A DNA stretch of 64,000 nt from Acidobacteriota bacterium. Its GTDB lineage: Bacteria > Acidobacteriota > Thermoanaerobaculia > UBA5066. Numbering within the stretch: the stretch's first letter is position 1; every line of letters starts with the position of its first letter. The notes under the pieces are model-generated. The model had not been told where the DNA came from. It did no database searches and was given only the letters and a program-made list of their open reading frames with translations. A program made the position numbers and the translations under genes. Of this stretch, positions 49,642 to 59,135 are shown in pieces. Location of the stretch: the NCBI GenBank assembly GCA_016716715.1, contig JADJVE010000003.1, positions 434,001 to 498,000 on the forward strand. Reading direction: 5' to 3'.

Positions 49642-51741
49642 TCAGTACGCGAGCGTCTTGCGGGCAGCCGCCAGCACGCGCGCGGTGTCGGGCAGGATCG
49701 CGCGCTCGAGGATGCGGTTGAAGCCGACGGGCGTGAACGTGGAGCCCACGCGGTCGACGGGCGCGTCGAGGTGCTCGAAGAGCTCGGACGCGATGCGCGC
49801 GGCGATCTCGCCGCCGAAGCCGCCGTGGACCTTGTCCTCGTGGACGACGAGGACGCGCGACGTCTTCCGCACGCTCGCGGCGATCGCCTCGAAGTCGAGC
49901 GGGACGAGCGAGCGCAGGTCGAGGACCTCGACCTCCTTGCCCTCCTTCGCGAGCGCGGCGGCCGCGTCGAGCGCGAAGTGGACGGGCGTCCCGAACGCGA
50001 CGATCGTGAGGTCCTTCCCCGTGCGGCGGAGGCGCGCCTTGCCGAACGGCACGGCGAAGTCGACAGGTACGTGCGTCCGCGCCTCGCGCGCGTTGTAGAG
50101 GTACTTCGGCTCGAGGTAGACCGTGATCCCGCGCGAGCGGATCGCGGTGCGGAGGAGTCCCGCCGCGTCGTCCGCAAAGGCGGGGACGACGACGCGGATT
50201 CCGGGAAGCGTCGTGAGCCAGCCTTCGATGTTCTGCGAGTGGTAGAGGCCGCCGCCGATGTACCCGCCCGACGCGATGCGCACGGTGACGTTCGGGACGA
50301 ACTGGCCGTTCGTGCGCCAGTACTCGTGCGACATCTCGACCATCTGCTCGGCCGCGGGCCAGAAGTAGTCCGCGAACTCGGCGCCCTCGACGACGACGCG
50401 GATCTTGTCGGAGAAGCGCGAGAAGCCGTCGGCCGTCCCGAGGATGAAGTCCTCGGCGATCGGGCCGTTGAAGACCCTCTTCGCCCCGAACTCCTGCTGC
50501 ATGCCCTTCGTGACGTTGAAGATGCCGCCCTTTTCCTTGTACGCGACGTCCTGCCCCCAGATGTACGTGTCCGGGTTCTCGCGGAACATCTCCTTGAGGG
50601 TGAGGTTCAGCGACTGGATGAGCGTGAGCTCGGGCGCCGCGGCGCCGTCCACCGCCTCCGGCGTGCGGGCCACGGACGCGAGACCGTCGCCCGCGGGGAC
50701 CCACGGCTCGGGTGAGACGAAATCGAAGATGGACGCGGGGTCAGGGTCCGGCGCCTTGCGGCAGCGGTCGGCGGCGTCGTCGTAGAGGCGGACGTTGGAG
50801 GCCTCGATCTCGGCGATCTCGTCCTCGGTGAACGCGCCGCCTTCGACGAGCGTCCGGCGGAGGCGCGGCAGCGGGTCGAGAGCCTTCGCGGCGGCCAGCT
50901 CCTCGGGCGTGCGGTAGAGCTCGTGGCGGTCGGAGTTCGAGTGCGAGTTGATGCGCACGCAATCGGCGTGGACGAGCGCGCAGCCAGCGCCGGACTTCAC
51001 GTAGGCCACGGCCTCGCGCATCGCGCGCAGTGAGTCGAAGAGATCCTTGCCGTCGCAGTGGACGATCTTCACGTTCAGAAAGCCCGCGAAGTTGTCGGAC
51101 GCGTACAGGTTCGCCGTCTGGTCGCTCTTCGGGACGGAGATCCCGTAGCCGTTGTCCTGCACGACGAAGACGACGGGCAGCTTCTCGCGCGAGGCCCCGT
51201 TGACGGCCTCGTAGAAGTAGCCCTCGGACGTCGAGGACTCGCCCTGCGAGCAGTAGACGACCGAGTCGGCGCCATACGTCTTGATCGCCCTTCCGAGCCC
51301 GGTCGCGTGCTGAGCGTGGTTCGAGACGCAGGACGAGACGTTCTGGACGTGGATCGCGGGCTTCGCGAAGTGGTTCGACATGTGGCGCCCGCCGGAGGCG
51401 ACGTCCGCGCGCTTGGACATGCCGTTCAGGAGGATCTCGTCCGCGCTGAGCCCGGCCGCGACGCACGTCGTGAGGTCGCGGTAATAGGGAAAGAGATAGT
51501 CGACATTCGGGCGGAAGGTGACGCCGAGCGCGACCTGGATGCCGTCGTGGCCGGCGGAGGGCGCGTGATACGACCAGCCGAGGCCCTGCTTCAGGTAGTT
51601 CGGAGCCTTGTCGTCGAGGATGCGCGCGAGATGCATGAGCGCATACCACCTCCTGAGCTCGTCGCGCGTCGGCGCCACGGCCGCGAGAGCGGCGGCGGCG
51701 GGCAACGCCACGGGCGCGGAGAGGACACCGGGTTCAGTCAT
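49642..51741 (-). CDS. 2-oxoisovalerate dehydrogenase E1, fused alpha and beta subunits
   Basis: 699 residues from ATG 51741, preceded by GAGGAG (GTG 51750 is an alternative). The alpha half (about 20-360) has the thiamine pyrophosphate region (GHDGIQVALG, HCDGKDLFDSLRAM, HADCVRINSHSNSD). The beta half (about 375-699) starts LTLIQSLNLTLKEMFRENPD and includes RVFNGPIAEDFILG and VLVVHEDKVHGGFGGEIA. E1 decarboxylates branched-chain 2-oxo acids from valine, leucine and isoleucine. The E2 and E3 partners are not in the window. Confidence 0.9.
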   Translation of the reverse strand: MTEPGVLSAPVALPAAAALAAVAPTRDELRRWYALMHLARILDDKAPNYLKQGLGWSYHAPSAGHDGIQVALGVTFRPNVDYLFPYYRDLTTCVAAGLSADEILLNGMSKRADVASGGRHMSNHFAKPAIHVQNVSSCVSNHAQHATGLGRAIKTYGADSVVYCSQGESSTSEGYFYEAVNGASREKLPVVFVVQDNGYGISVPKSDQTANLYASDNFAGFLNVKIVHCDGKDLFDSLRAMREAVAYVKSGAGCALVHADCVRINSHSNSDRHELYRTPEELAAAKALDPLPRLRRTLVEGGAFTEDEIAEIEASNVRLYDDAADRCRKAPDPDPASIFDFVSPEPWVPAGDGLASVARTPEAVDGAAAPELTLIQSLNLTLKEMFRENPDTYIWGQDVAYKEKGGIFNVTKGMQQEFGAKRVFNGPIAEDFILGTADGFSRFSDKIRVVVEGAEFADYFWPAAEQMVEMSHEYWRTNGQFVPNVTVRIASGGYIGGGLYHSQNIEGWLTTLPGIRVVVPAFADDAAGLLRTAIRSRGITVYLEPKYLYNAREARTHVPVDFAVPFGKARLRRTGKDLTIVAFGTPVHFALDAAAALAKEGKEVEVLDLRSLVPLDFEAIAASVRKTSRVLVVHEDKVHGGFGGEIAARIASELFEHLDAPVDRVGSTFTPVGFNRILERAILPDTARVLAAARKTLAY

Positions 51742-51865
51742 CTTTCCCACTCCTCGGGTAGGGGGATTACGAGAAGAAGTCTCATCTTACCGCTTCGGTT
51801 AGAATCCGCCTCCCGCCGTCCGGAGACTCCTCGCGGAGCTTGCGCGTGCGGGTAGGAGTTCCCCC

Positions 51866-53356
51866 GTGTCTCAGACCCTGATTGCCGCTCACCCCACCGA
51901 CGGAGCCGAGTCGGCGGACAAGAAGACTTTCGAAGCCGCCATGGCCGCCGACGACGCGAAGCCCCGCAAGAAGCTCGTCGAGGGCCAGGTCGTGAACGGC
52001 ACGATCGCCGGCATCACGCCCGACGTCGTCCTCGTCTCGATCGGCGGGAAATCCGAAGCGATCATGGATCTCAAGGAGCTCGACGGCGAGAAGGTCGGCG
52101 ACCGCATCGAGGCCGTCGTGATCAAGGCCTCGCCGGACGTCCGGATCAGCCGCAAGCTGGCGATCGGGCACAAGACGAAGGCCGAGCTCCGGGCCGCCGC
52201 CGAGGCGAAGATCCCCGTGGCCGGCAAGGTCTCCGCCCGCAACAAGGGCGGGTTCGACGTCCTGATCGGCGGGGCGCACGGCCTCCGCGCGTTCTGCCCG
52301 GTCTCGCAGATCGACCTCGGCCGCCACGACGAGCCCGGCCTCGCCGAGTTCGTCGGCAAGAACTTCGACTTCCGGGTCATCGAGTACTCCGAGGACGGCC
52401 GCCGCGTCGTCGTCTCGCGCGTCGCCCTCCTCAAGGAAGACAACGAGGCCAAGGCCGCCGAGACGCGCGCGAAGATTGAGCTCGGCTCCGTCATGACGGG
52501 CAAGGTCCGCTCCCTCACCGACTTCGGCGCATTCGTCGACCTCGGCGGCGTGGACGGGCTCGTCCACGTCACGGAGATCTCGCGCCGCCGCGTCGCGCAC
52601 CCGAAGGACGTCCTCACGGTCGGCCAGGAAGTCACCGTGAAGGTCACGAAGCTCGCGGGCGAGGGCAAGCGCATCTCGCTCTCGATGAAGGAGCTCGAAG
52701 TGGACCCGTGGGCGACGCTCGGCGAGCGTTTCGCTCCCGGCGCTTCGTTCACCGGCACCGTGGCCCGCCACGCCGACTTCGGTCTCTTCGTCGAGGTGGA
52801 GCCGGGCATCGACGGCCTCGTGCACGTCTCGGCGCTCCCGCCGGGCGTCTCCGCGAAGGATCCGCAGGTCGCCGTCGGGCAGACCGTCCAGGGCTGGGTG
52901 AAGGAAGTCGACGCGGCGCACCGCCGCCTGTCGCTCTCACTGCGCGAAGTCGCCACGGGCGACCCGTGGTCCGGCATCGGCGAGCGCTACGGCGAAGGCA
53001 CGGTCGTGAAGGGCGAGGTTGAGAGCGTCGCGGTGTTCGGCGTGTTCGTCCGCCTCGAGGCGGGCCTCACGGGCCTCATCCCGAACAGCGAGACGGGGGT
53101 TCCGCCCGGAACGGTCACGAAGCACTTCGCCTCCGGCCAGAAGGTGGAGGTCAAGGTCATCGGCCTCGACACCCAGAGAAAGCGCATCTCGCTGTCCGCC
53201 GCCGGCGCGAAGGCCGAGGCCGACCGCGGCGATCTCCGGAGCTACCGCGAGGAATCCGCGAAGCGCGAGAAGGCCGCGGCGCCTTCCGTCTCGATCTTCG
53301 GCTCGTCGCTCCTCGAAGCGCTCAACAACCCGAAGAGCAAGCAGAAGAAGAAGTAG
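51866..53356 (+). CDS. Four-repeat S1 RNA-binding protein (ribosomal S1-like)
   Basis: 496 residues from GTG 51866. Four S1 repeats at about 35-105, 110-185 (less regular), 205-280 (GSVMTGKVRSLTDFGAFVDLGGVDGLVHVTEIS) and 290-370, with another related block at about 380-450 (TVVKGEVESVAVFGVFVRLEAGLTGLIPNSE). The typical FGAF and GLVH motifs are clear. The C-terminus is Lys-rich. Bacterial S1 has up to six repeats, so this is a shortened form. It could serve mRNA binding on the ribosome. It is divergent from the E1 gene and precedes the riboswitch. Confidence 0.88.
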   Translation: MSQTLIAAHPTDGAESADKKTFEAAMAADDAKPRKKLVEGQVVNGTIAGITPDVVLVSIGGKSEAIMDLKELDGEKVGDRIEAVVIKASPDVRISRKLAIGHKTKAELRAAAEAKIPVAGKVSARNKGGFDVLIGGAHGLRAFCPVSQIDLGRHDEPGLAEFVGKNFDFRVIEYSEDGRRVVVSRVALLKEDNEAKAAETRAKIELGSVMTGKVRSLTDFGAFVDLGGVDGLVHVTEISRRRVAHPKDVLTVGQEVTVKVTKLAGEGKRISLSMKELEVDPWATLGERFAPGASFTGTVARHADFGLFVEVEPGIDGLVHVSALPPGVSAKDPQVAVGQTVQGWVKEVDAAHRRLSLSLREVATGDPWSGIGERYGEGTVVKGEVESVAVFGVFVRLEAGLTGLIPNSETGVPPGTVTKHFASGQKVEVKVIGLDTQRKRISLSAAGAKAEADRGDLRSYREESAKREKAAAPSVSIFGSSLLEALNNPKSKQKKK

Positions 53357-53389
53357 ACTCTCTCCCGCGTTCTTTTAAATCGTCCTCGA

Positions 53390-53577
53390 GTCCCCTCGAC
53401 CTCCGGGGGGTGAAAGAGGGAAGCGGGTGTGATTCCCGCGCGGCCCCCGCCACTGTGACCGGGGACGCGCCCGGCGAGATCCCACTGGCGGCGAGAGATC
53501 GGTTCAGCCGGTCGCGCCGCCGGGAAGGGGCCGGGCGCGGACGATCCGGGAGCCAGGAGACCTGCCCGAGGAACATC
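53390..53577 (+). promoter_or_regulatory. Cobalamin riboswitch controlling btuB
   Basis: The 336-bp gap between the S1 gene and btuB holds a B12 element. The conserved core GGGAAGCGGGTGTGATTCCCGC is followed by GCCCCCGCCACTGTGACC, then a CACTGGCG block, GGGAAGGGGCC and the closing AGCCAGGAGACCTGCCC (53551-53567), in the order of the AdoCbl family. It lies upstream of the TonB-dependent receptor, so binding of cobalamin would reduce transport gene expression. The core is recognised by sequence only, not by folding. Confidence 0.88.
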
Positions 53578-53692
53578 GCATCAGCGTCGCCTTCTCCGGG
53601 GCTCGGGAAGTCGCGGCTCGCCCGCCTCCGCGCGCCGGGCCCGCCGCTCCTTCCCGATGGGAGGGCGAGGCCACCGGAACGGAGGTGTTCCC

Positions 53693-55549
53693 TTGGTTTT
53701 CCGCGGTCTCGCCCGGCTCTCCCGCGCCCTCGTCCTGTGCCCGCTTCCGCTCCTCGCGGCGGAACCCGCCCCGCTTCCCGCCGCCGCGCCGATCGCAGCC
53801 GACGTCGTCGTCTCGGCCGAGGCCGCGCCGGAGCCTTCGGTTTCGCTCGGCGCCGCCGCGACGGTGATCGACGCCGCCGAGATCGCGCGCGCGAAGTCTG
53901 CCACCGTCCTCGACCTCCTGCGCACCGTGCCCGGACTGGACGTCGTGCAGTCGGGCGGCGCCGGCGGCGTGACGTCGCTCTTTTTGCGCGGCACCTCTTC
54001 GACGCAGACGCTCGTCCTCCTCGACGGGGTGACCCTGAACAGTCCGTACTTCGGCGGGACCGACCTCTCGGCGATCTCGACCGCGAACGTCGAGCGCGTC
54101 GAGGTCGTGCGCGGTCCGTTCTCGGCGCTCTATGGCTCGGAGGCGATCGGCGGCGTCGTGCAGATCTTCACGCGCCGGGCGGGGGACGCGGGGGTGAGCG
54201 GACACGCGAGCCTGGCGCTCGGAAATGCCGGGGGGAAAGAAGGTTCCCTGGAAGGGGGATTCTCGGAAGGTGCGCTTTCCTCCACGTTCGCCTTTCGAAG
54301 AACTCTCTCTTCCGGGGACCAATTCAACGAATTCTTCTCTGGAACGACCCTCTCGGGGGCGCTGACCACGCGGCTCGGCGAGGGCGCCACGGCGGGCGTC
54401 GTCGTCCGGCGGGACACCGGCCGGACGGGCATCCCCACGGATGGCGCCGTGCCGACGCCGCAGCGTTCGACTTCCGGCGAGACGACCACCGTCGAGGTTC
54501 CTCTTTCTCTTTCACTCGCAAAGAATCTCTCTCTCTCCGCCTCGGTCCGCTACGTCCGCGACATGCCCGGCTACGCCGATCCCGCCGACCCGTTCTTCAC
54601 GTCGTCGACGACGGACGCGCGCCGCGCGGGGGGCCGTGTCGCCGCGTCGGGCACGTGGGGCGCGCACCGACTCGCGGTCGGCGCCGACTACGAGCGCACC
54701 GAGGTTTCGAGCGAGAGCAACTTCGGCGTCGCGCTGGACGGGGCGACGTCCCGCACGTTCGCGCTCTTCGCGGAGGACCGCATCGCGCTCGCGGGCGAGA
54801 AGCTCGTCGCCACGGCCGGCGCCCGCTGGGACGACCACAGCGCGTTCGGCGGCGCCGTCTCTCCGCGCGTGACGATCGCGTGGCGAGCGCTGCCGTCGCT
54901 GAAGCTCCGCGCGGCCGCGGGCTCGGCGTTCCGCGCGCCGTCGCTCGGCGAGCTCTACTACCCGTATTCGGGGAACCCAAACCTCCAGCCCGAGCGCTCC
55001 ACGGGCTGGGAGGTCGGCGGCGAGCTGACGATCGCGGAAGGTGTCGTCGCGGAGGCCACGGGCTTCTGGAACGACATCCGGGACCTCATCCAGTACGACG
55101 CGCAGACCTTCTCCAACGCGAACGTCGGCCACGCGCGGACGCGAGGCGTCGAGGTGGCCGTCCGAACCGCCGTCGGCGACCGGGCCTTCCTGCGCGCCTC
55201 GTACACGTATCTCGACGCGCAGGATCTCGATCTCGACGTCCCGCTGATCCGCCGGCCCCGCAACCGCGCGTCGCTGACGGCCGGGTCCGGTTTCGGGAAG
55301 GGCGGTTCGTGGAGCGTGACCGGGATTCTCGTCGGAGCGCGGACCGACCGCGACGCGGCGGACTTCACGACGGTCGTCGAGAGCCCGTCGTACTTCCGCA
55401 TGGACGCCGCGGTCACTCTGCCGCCCCTCGTCTGGTCGCTTTCGCCGTGGGTCCGGGTCACGAACGTGTTCAACCGCGAGTACGCGGAGGTGAACGGCTT
55501 CCCGGCCCCGAGCCGGCGATATCTCGCGGGGATCGAAGCGTCCTTCTGA
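53693..55549 (+). CDS. btuB: TonB-dependent vitamin B12 receptor (BtuB-like)
   Basis: 618 residues. TTG 53693 is preferred: GGAGG lies seven bases upstream and it begins with a signal peptide (VFRGLARLSRALVLCPLPLLAA). The ATG at 53657 adds a charged 12-residue prefix. The plug domain (about 30-165) includes ATVIDAAEIARAKSATVLDLLRTVPGLDVVQSGGAGGVTSLFLRGT and VERVEVVRGPFSALYGSEAIGGVVQIFTRRA. The rest is a 22-stranded-type barrel ending RRYLAGIEASF. The riboswitch directly upstream supports corrinoid uptake. No TonB or ABC partner is in the window. Confidence 0.9.
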   Translation: MVFRGLARLSRALVLCPLPLLAAEPAPLPAAAPIAADVVVSAEAAPEPSVSLGAAATVIDAAEIARAKSATVLDLLRTVPGLDVVQSGGAGGVTSLFLRGTSSTQTLVLLDGVTLNSPYFGGTDLSAISTANVERVEVVRGPFSALYGSEAIGGVVQIFTRRAGDAGVSGHASLALGNAGGKEGSLEGGFSEGALSSTFAFRRTLSSGDQFNEFFSGTTLSGALTTRLGEGATAGVVVRRDTGRTGIPTDGAVPTPQRSTSGETTTVEVPLSLSLAKNLSLSASVRYVRDMPGYADPADPFFTSSTTDARRAGGRVAASGTWGAHRLAVGADYERTEVSSESNFGVALDGATSRTFALFAEDRIALAGEKLVATAGARWDDHSAFGGAVSPRVTIAWRALPSLKLRAAAGSAFRAPSLGELYYPYSGNPNLQPERSTGWEVGGELTIAEGVVAEATGFWNDIRDLIQYDAQTFSNANVGHARTRGVEVAVRTAVGDRAFLRASYTYLDAQDLDLDVPLIRRPRNRASLTAGSGFGKGGSWSVTGILVGARTDRDAADFTTVVESPSYFRMDAAVTLPPLVWSLSPWVRVTNVFNREYAEVNGFPAPSRRYLAGIEASF

Positions 55550-55589
55550 GATCCGGTCGCGCCGGCGGGAAGGTGCTAAAACGGCGCGC

Positions 55590-58500
55590 GTGAGGATCCT
55601 CTCCACGCGCGCGCTTTCGACTCCCGAGCCGCTCGTCCGCGCTTTCGCGCGGCGCGTGCAGCAGGAGGGCGCCCTCGACCTGACGCAAGGCGACTACAAG
55701 AACTCGGACTTCGCGCCCCACCCGGAGGTCGTCCGCGCGGCCCAGCGCATCACGCGCAACACGGTCCACAGCTACGGGCCCGCCGTCGGCCGGATGGACG
55801 TCCGGAGCGAGATCGCGGACTTCTTCAATCGCGACGGGTTGAGGGACTACCCGACGTCCGACGTGCGGTTCCTGCCGGACGAGATCCTCTTCACGCCGGG
55901 GACGCGCGCAGGGCTCGCGATCGTCCTCGAGGTCCTCGGCGCGGACGGGTCGGGCGTCGTCGTGCCGCGGCCGAGCTGGGAGTACGACTGGTTCATCGAG
56001 CGCGCGGGCAAGCGCGTCGTGGAGCTGCCGACGGACGCGCCCGGCTTCCTGCCCGACCCCGAGGCGCTCGACCGGATCCTCGCCAAGGGCGGAGTGTCTT
56101 CGGTCATCCTGAACAACCCGCACAACCCCACGGGACGCGTCTACCCGCGCGCGCTCGTCGAGGAGATCGTGCGCGTCGCCGTGAAGCGGCGCGTCTTCGT
56201 CCTGTACGACTCCGTCTACCAGCGCCTCGACTACGTCGACTCCTTCGTGAACCCGGCGTTCGCGAACCCCGAGTGGCGCGACTGGGTCGTGACGATGTCG
56301 GGCCTGTCGAAGATGGACATGTTCGGCGCGTCGACGGGGACGCGCGCCTGCTGGCTCGTCCTCTCGGACGAGATCCGGTCGAACGGCGTGAGGGCCCGCG
56401 AGATCCTCGCGAACCTCTCCGCGTGGCTCGTCGCGACTCCGTCGACGCTCGCACAGGACTGGGCGCTCGCGGCGCTCCAGAGCCCGCTCGCGGCGCTCCG
56501 GCGGCCGTCCCCGTACATGCGCGAGCGCCGCGACTTCATGCTGCAGGCGGCCGACGCGCTCGCCCCGCTCGGCGTCGAGCGGACGGACTTCGGCGGCACG
56601 TTCTACGCGCCGCTCGCGTTCCCGGGTCTCGTCGGGGCGTCCTTCGACCGGCTCCGCAACGGCGTGAAGGAGCGGGCCGTCGTCAAGACGTCGGTGGACG
56701 CGTTCGAGCTCCTGCTCACCGGCGGCGTCGGCGGCATCCCGTTCGCCGCGTTCGCCGGGCCGGACGCCGCGCGCTACGGGACGTGGCAGCGGCTCTCGTA
56801 CGGCTCGAAGGACGTGCCGGAGCTCGAAGTCTTCATGGACCGCGTGAAGACGCGCATCGAGGCGGCCTCGCGCTTGGGCTCCAGCGCGCCCGCGCCGCCG
56901 GCCGGGCGGACGGTCGAGGCGTCCGTGTGGGAGAGCGCCTGCACGGAAGGCGGGTACGACGCGCTCGACGCTCTCGACGCCCGGTCGTTCGCGGAGGCGC
57001 GGAGCCGCGCCGCCGCCCGCCCGCAGCAGGGGCCCGCGCGCCTCACGGGCACGAAGCACCCGGACTCGACGGCGCACCGGGCGGAGCAGCTTGCGCGGGC
57101 GCTCCGCGCGGCGCCCGAGGGGACGCCCGACCGCGCGCACGAGGCGCTGACGTACCTCGAGTGGAACCCGCTCGTCGACGCGCGCGCGGAGTTCGAGGAG
57201 ACGATCGCGGACCTCCTCGGGCCCTGCTCGGAGGTCCTGCTCGACTACGAGGGCCGGCAGATCAGCCCGGAGTGGGTGGACGTGCCGGAGAAGGCCGTCC
57301 TCGCGCTCCTCCGGCACGGGCTCGTCCCGGGCGAGGACCGGCACCTGCTGTTCCGCGTGCCGAACCCCTGGATCGAGCAGGACGAGGAGAAGATCTCGAA
57401 GATCCTCGCGTCCGTCGCGCGCGCGAACGTGCTCTTCCTGCTCGCGTGCGAGAAGCTCGGGATCGTCCCGGCGCGCAACGCGATCTACGAATTGAGCATC
57501 CCGCAGGTGAACGCGCGCGCCGAGATCGGCGCCGTCGTCAAGATCGGGACGCTCTACCAGCAGGCCGTGGCCGGCCTCTTCGACGGCCCGCCCGAGCGGA
57601 TCGACGCGTTCCTCTCGGCCCGGATTCCGCAGGCGCGGCGCGCGGACGTCGTCGCCCGCGTGTCGCGCGTGCGCCTCGTCCCGCTCGTCGAGAACGTCGG
57701 CGCCCTCGCGCGCCTCCCGGACCTTCTCGAGGCCTACTACCAGGCGCTCGCGCGCAACCACGGCGCGAGCGACCTCCCGACGCCGCAGGGCCTCCGGACG
57801 GGCTTCGACGCGAAGGAGTCCGTCGTCCGCGTCTTCGTCGCGATGTCCGACACCGCGGAGCAGAGCGGCAAGATCGCGACGGACGCCGCGTACACGCTGA
57901 CGATCGCCGCGCGCGACGAGGCCGAGCGCCGGCTCGCGGAGCGCGCCCACCGGATCGGCGAGCCCGCGCCCCGGGTGACGTTCCTGATCGGCGCGGGCCG
58001 TGCCGGGTTCCGCGGCGGCTTCGACCCGGAGCACGAGGGCGTCGTCACGCAGTTCGCGCGCGCGGACGGCGTCACGCTGCAGGGGATCCGCGCGGACTCG
58101 CCGGAGGCGACGCTCCGTCTCGCCGCGAAGTTCCGCGAGGCGGCCGCGGCGAAGCGGCCGGCGCCCGCCGTCGGAGCGGGGGAGCGCGAGTCGCTCCTCG
58201 AGCTGCTCGAGGCGGGCGTGAAGGCGCACACGGAGACGCTCCTCCGGATCGCGCCGCTCCTCGCGCCGTTCAGCGGGCTCGTCCCGCAGACGCGCGTCAG
58301 GATCCGAGCGACGGGCTCCGTGAACTACGGCCGCTCGATCCCCGTCTACCCCGAGGAGTGGGGCGGGGGCCACGGGCTGCCCGACAACCGGGACCTCCGG
58401 GACGCGTGGCCGGAGGGCGTGACGCTGCCGCGGGCGATCAACTACAACCTCGGCTGCACGACGCTCGGCCTCCCCGCCGTCACGAGCGACCTCGCGGCGC

Positions 58501-59126
58501 TCGACAAGCGCGCGGCGGTTCTGCTCGACCGGCAGGTGCCGGGCTACCGGGAGATCCTCGCGAGCGAGCTGCCGCACTTCGTGCGCGAGGCCGTCGCGCT
58601 CGTCTTCGGGAAGAAGTTCGCGGAGACGGCCGCGCGCCGGTGTTTGAGGGCCGCGGCGGCGGTGTGGGCGGACGTGCGCTCGCGCGCGGAGCTCGTCGAG
58701 CCGACGTGCCTCTTCGCGATGCTCTACCTGCGCTACATGGCGGACGATTCCGACAGCTGGGACGAGACGAAGGAGCACGAGAGCCTCACGACGCGCGAGG
58801 AGGAGCTCATCCGGGAGACGTCGAGCGGCGTCTTCGGCGCGCTCTGCGCGGAGAAGCCCGGCGGCCGCTGGACCATCCTCCAGACGCTCGTGGACTCCGA
58901 GGAGGCGCCGCGCCTCCTGCTCGCGCGCGAGCTCACGATCGAGGAGAAGCGCGAGTTCGTGGACCTCAGGATCGAGGGCTGGCTCCGCACGCTGCCCGAC
59001 CCGCTCGCGCGGAGCCTGCGGGCCGCGTGGGCTCCGCTCCGCGAGCTGGGCAAGGACGAGCTGACGCTCCGCGCGACCGAGCAGATGGTCGCGCTGGAGC
59101 GTCTCCGCGGCAGCCGCGGGGCCTGA
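55590..59126 (+). CDS. Aminotransferase-PEP carboxylase (archaeal-type) fusion
   Basis: 1178 residues from GTG 55590. Residues 1 to about 430 form a class I/II PLP aminotransferase: YGPAVG, NNPHNPTG (175-182; Asn179 on the cofactor), VLYDSVYQ, SGLSK (Lys241, Schiff base) and TRACW, with a final YGTWQRLSYGS that supplies the carboxylate Arg. After a linker (to about 485), residues 486-1178 match archaeal-type PEP carboxylase: TGTKHPDSTAH, VLLDYEGRQISPEW, FVAMSDTAEQSGK (750-762) and GFRGGFDPE (807-814 region). The predicted pair of reactions is PEP + bicarbonate to oxaloacetate, then oxaloacetate to aspartate. The frame shows no break over 3.5 kb. Confidence 0.85.
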   Translation: MRILSTRALSTPEPLVRAFARRVQQEGALDLTQGDYKNSDFAPHPEVVRAAQRITRNTVHSYGPAVGRMDVRSEIADFFNRDGLRDYPTSDVRFLPDEILFTPGTRAGLAIVLEVLGADGSGVVVPRPSWEYDWFIERAGKRVVELPTDAPGFLPDPEALDRILAKGGVSSVILNNPHNPTGRVYPRALVEEIVRVAVKRRVFVLYDSVYQRLDYVDSFVNPAFANPEWRDWVVTMSGLSKMDMFGASTGTRACWLVLSDEIRSNGVRAREILANLSAWLVATPSTLAQDWALAALQSPLAALRRPSPYMRERRDFMLQAADALAPLGVERTDFGGTFYAPLAFPGLVGASFDRLRNGVKERAVVKTSVDAFELLLTGGVGGIPFAAFAGPDAARYGTWQRLSYGSKDVPELEVFMDRVKTRIEAASRLGSSAPAPPAGRTVEASVWESACTEGGYDALDALDARSFAEARSRAAARPQQGPARLTGTKHPDSTAHRAEQLARALRAAPEGTPDRAHEALTYLEWNPLVDARAEFEETIADLLGPCSEVLLDYEGRQISPEWVDVPEKAVLALLRHGLVPGEDRHLLFRVPNPWIEQDEEKISKILASVARANVLFLLACEKLGIVPARNAIYELSIPQVNARAEIGAVVKIGTLYQQAVAGLFDGPPERIDAFLSARIPQARRADVVARVSRVRLVPLVENVGALARLPDLLEAYYQALARNHGASDLPTPQGLRTGFDAKESVVRVFVAMSDTAEQSGKIATDAAYTLTIAARDEAERRLAERAHRIGEPAPRVTFLIGAGRAGFRGGFDPEHEGVVTQFARADGVTLQGIRADSPEATLRLAAKFREAAAAKRPAPAVGAGERESLLELLEAGVKAHTETLLRIAPLLAPFSGLVPQTRVRIRATGSVNYGRSIPVYPEEWGGGHGLPDNRDLRDAWPEGVTLPRAINYNLGCTTLGLPAVTSDLAALDKRAAVLLDRQVPGYREILASELPHFVREAVALVFGKKFAETAARRCLRAAAAVWADVRSRAELVEPTCLFAMLYLRYMADDSDSWDETKEHESLTTREEELIRETSSGVFGALCAEKPGGRWTILQTLVDSEEAPRLLLARELTIEEKREFVDLRIEGWLRTLPDPLARSLRAAWAPLRELGKDELTLRATEQMVALERLRGSRGA

Positions 59127-59135
59127 GGGAAGGGT

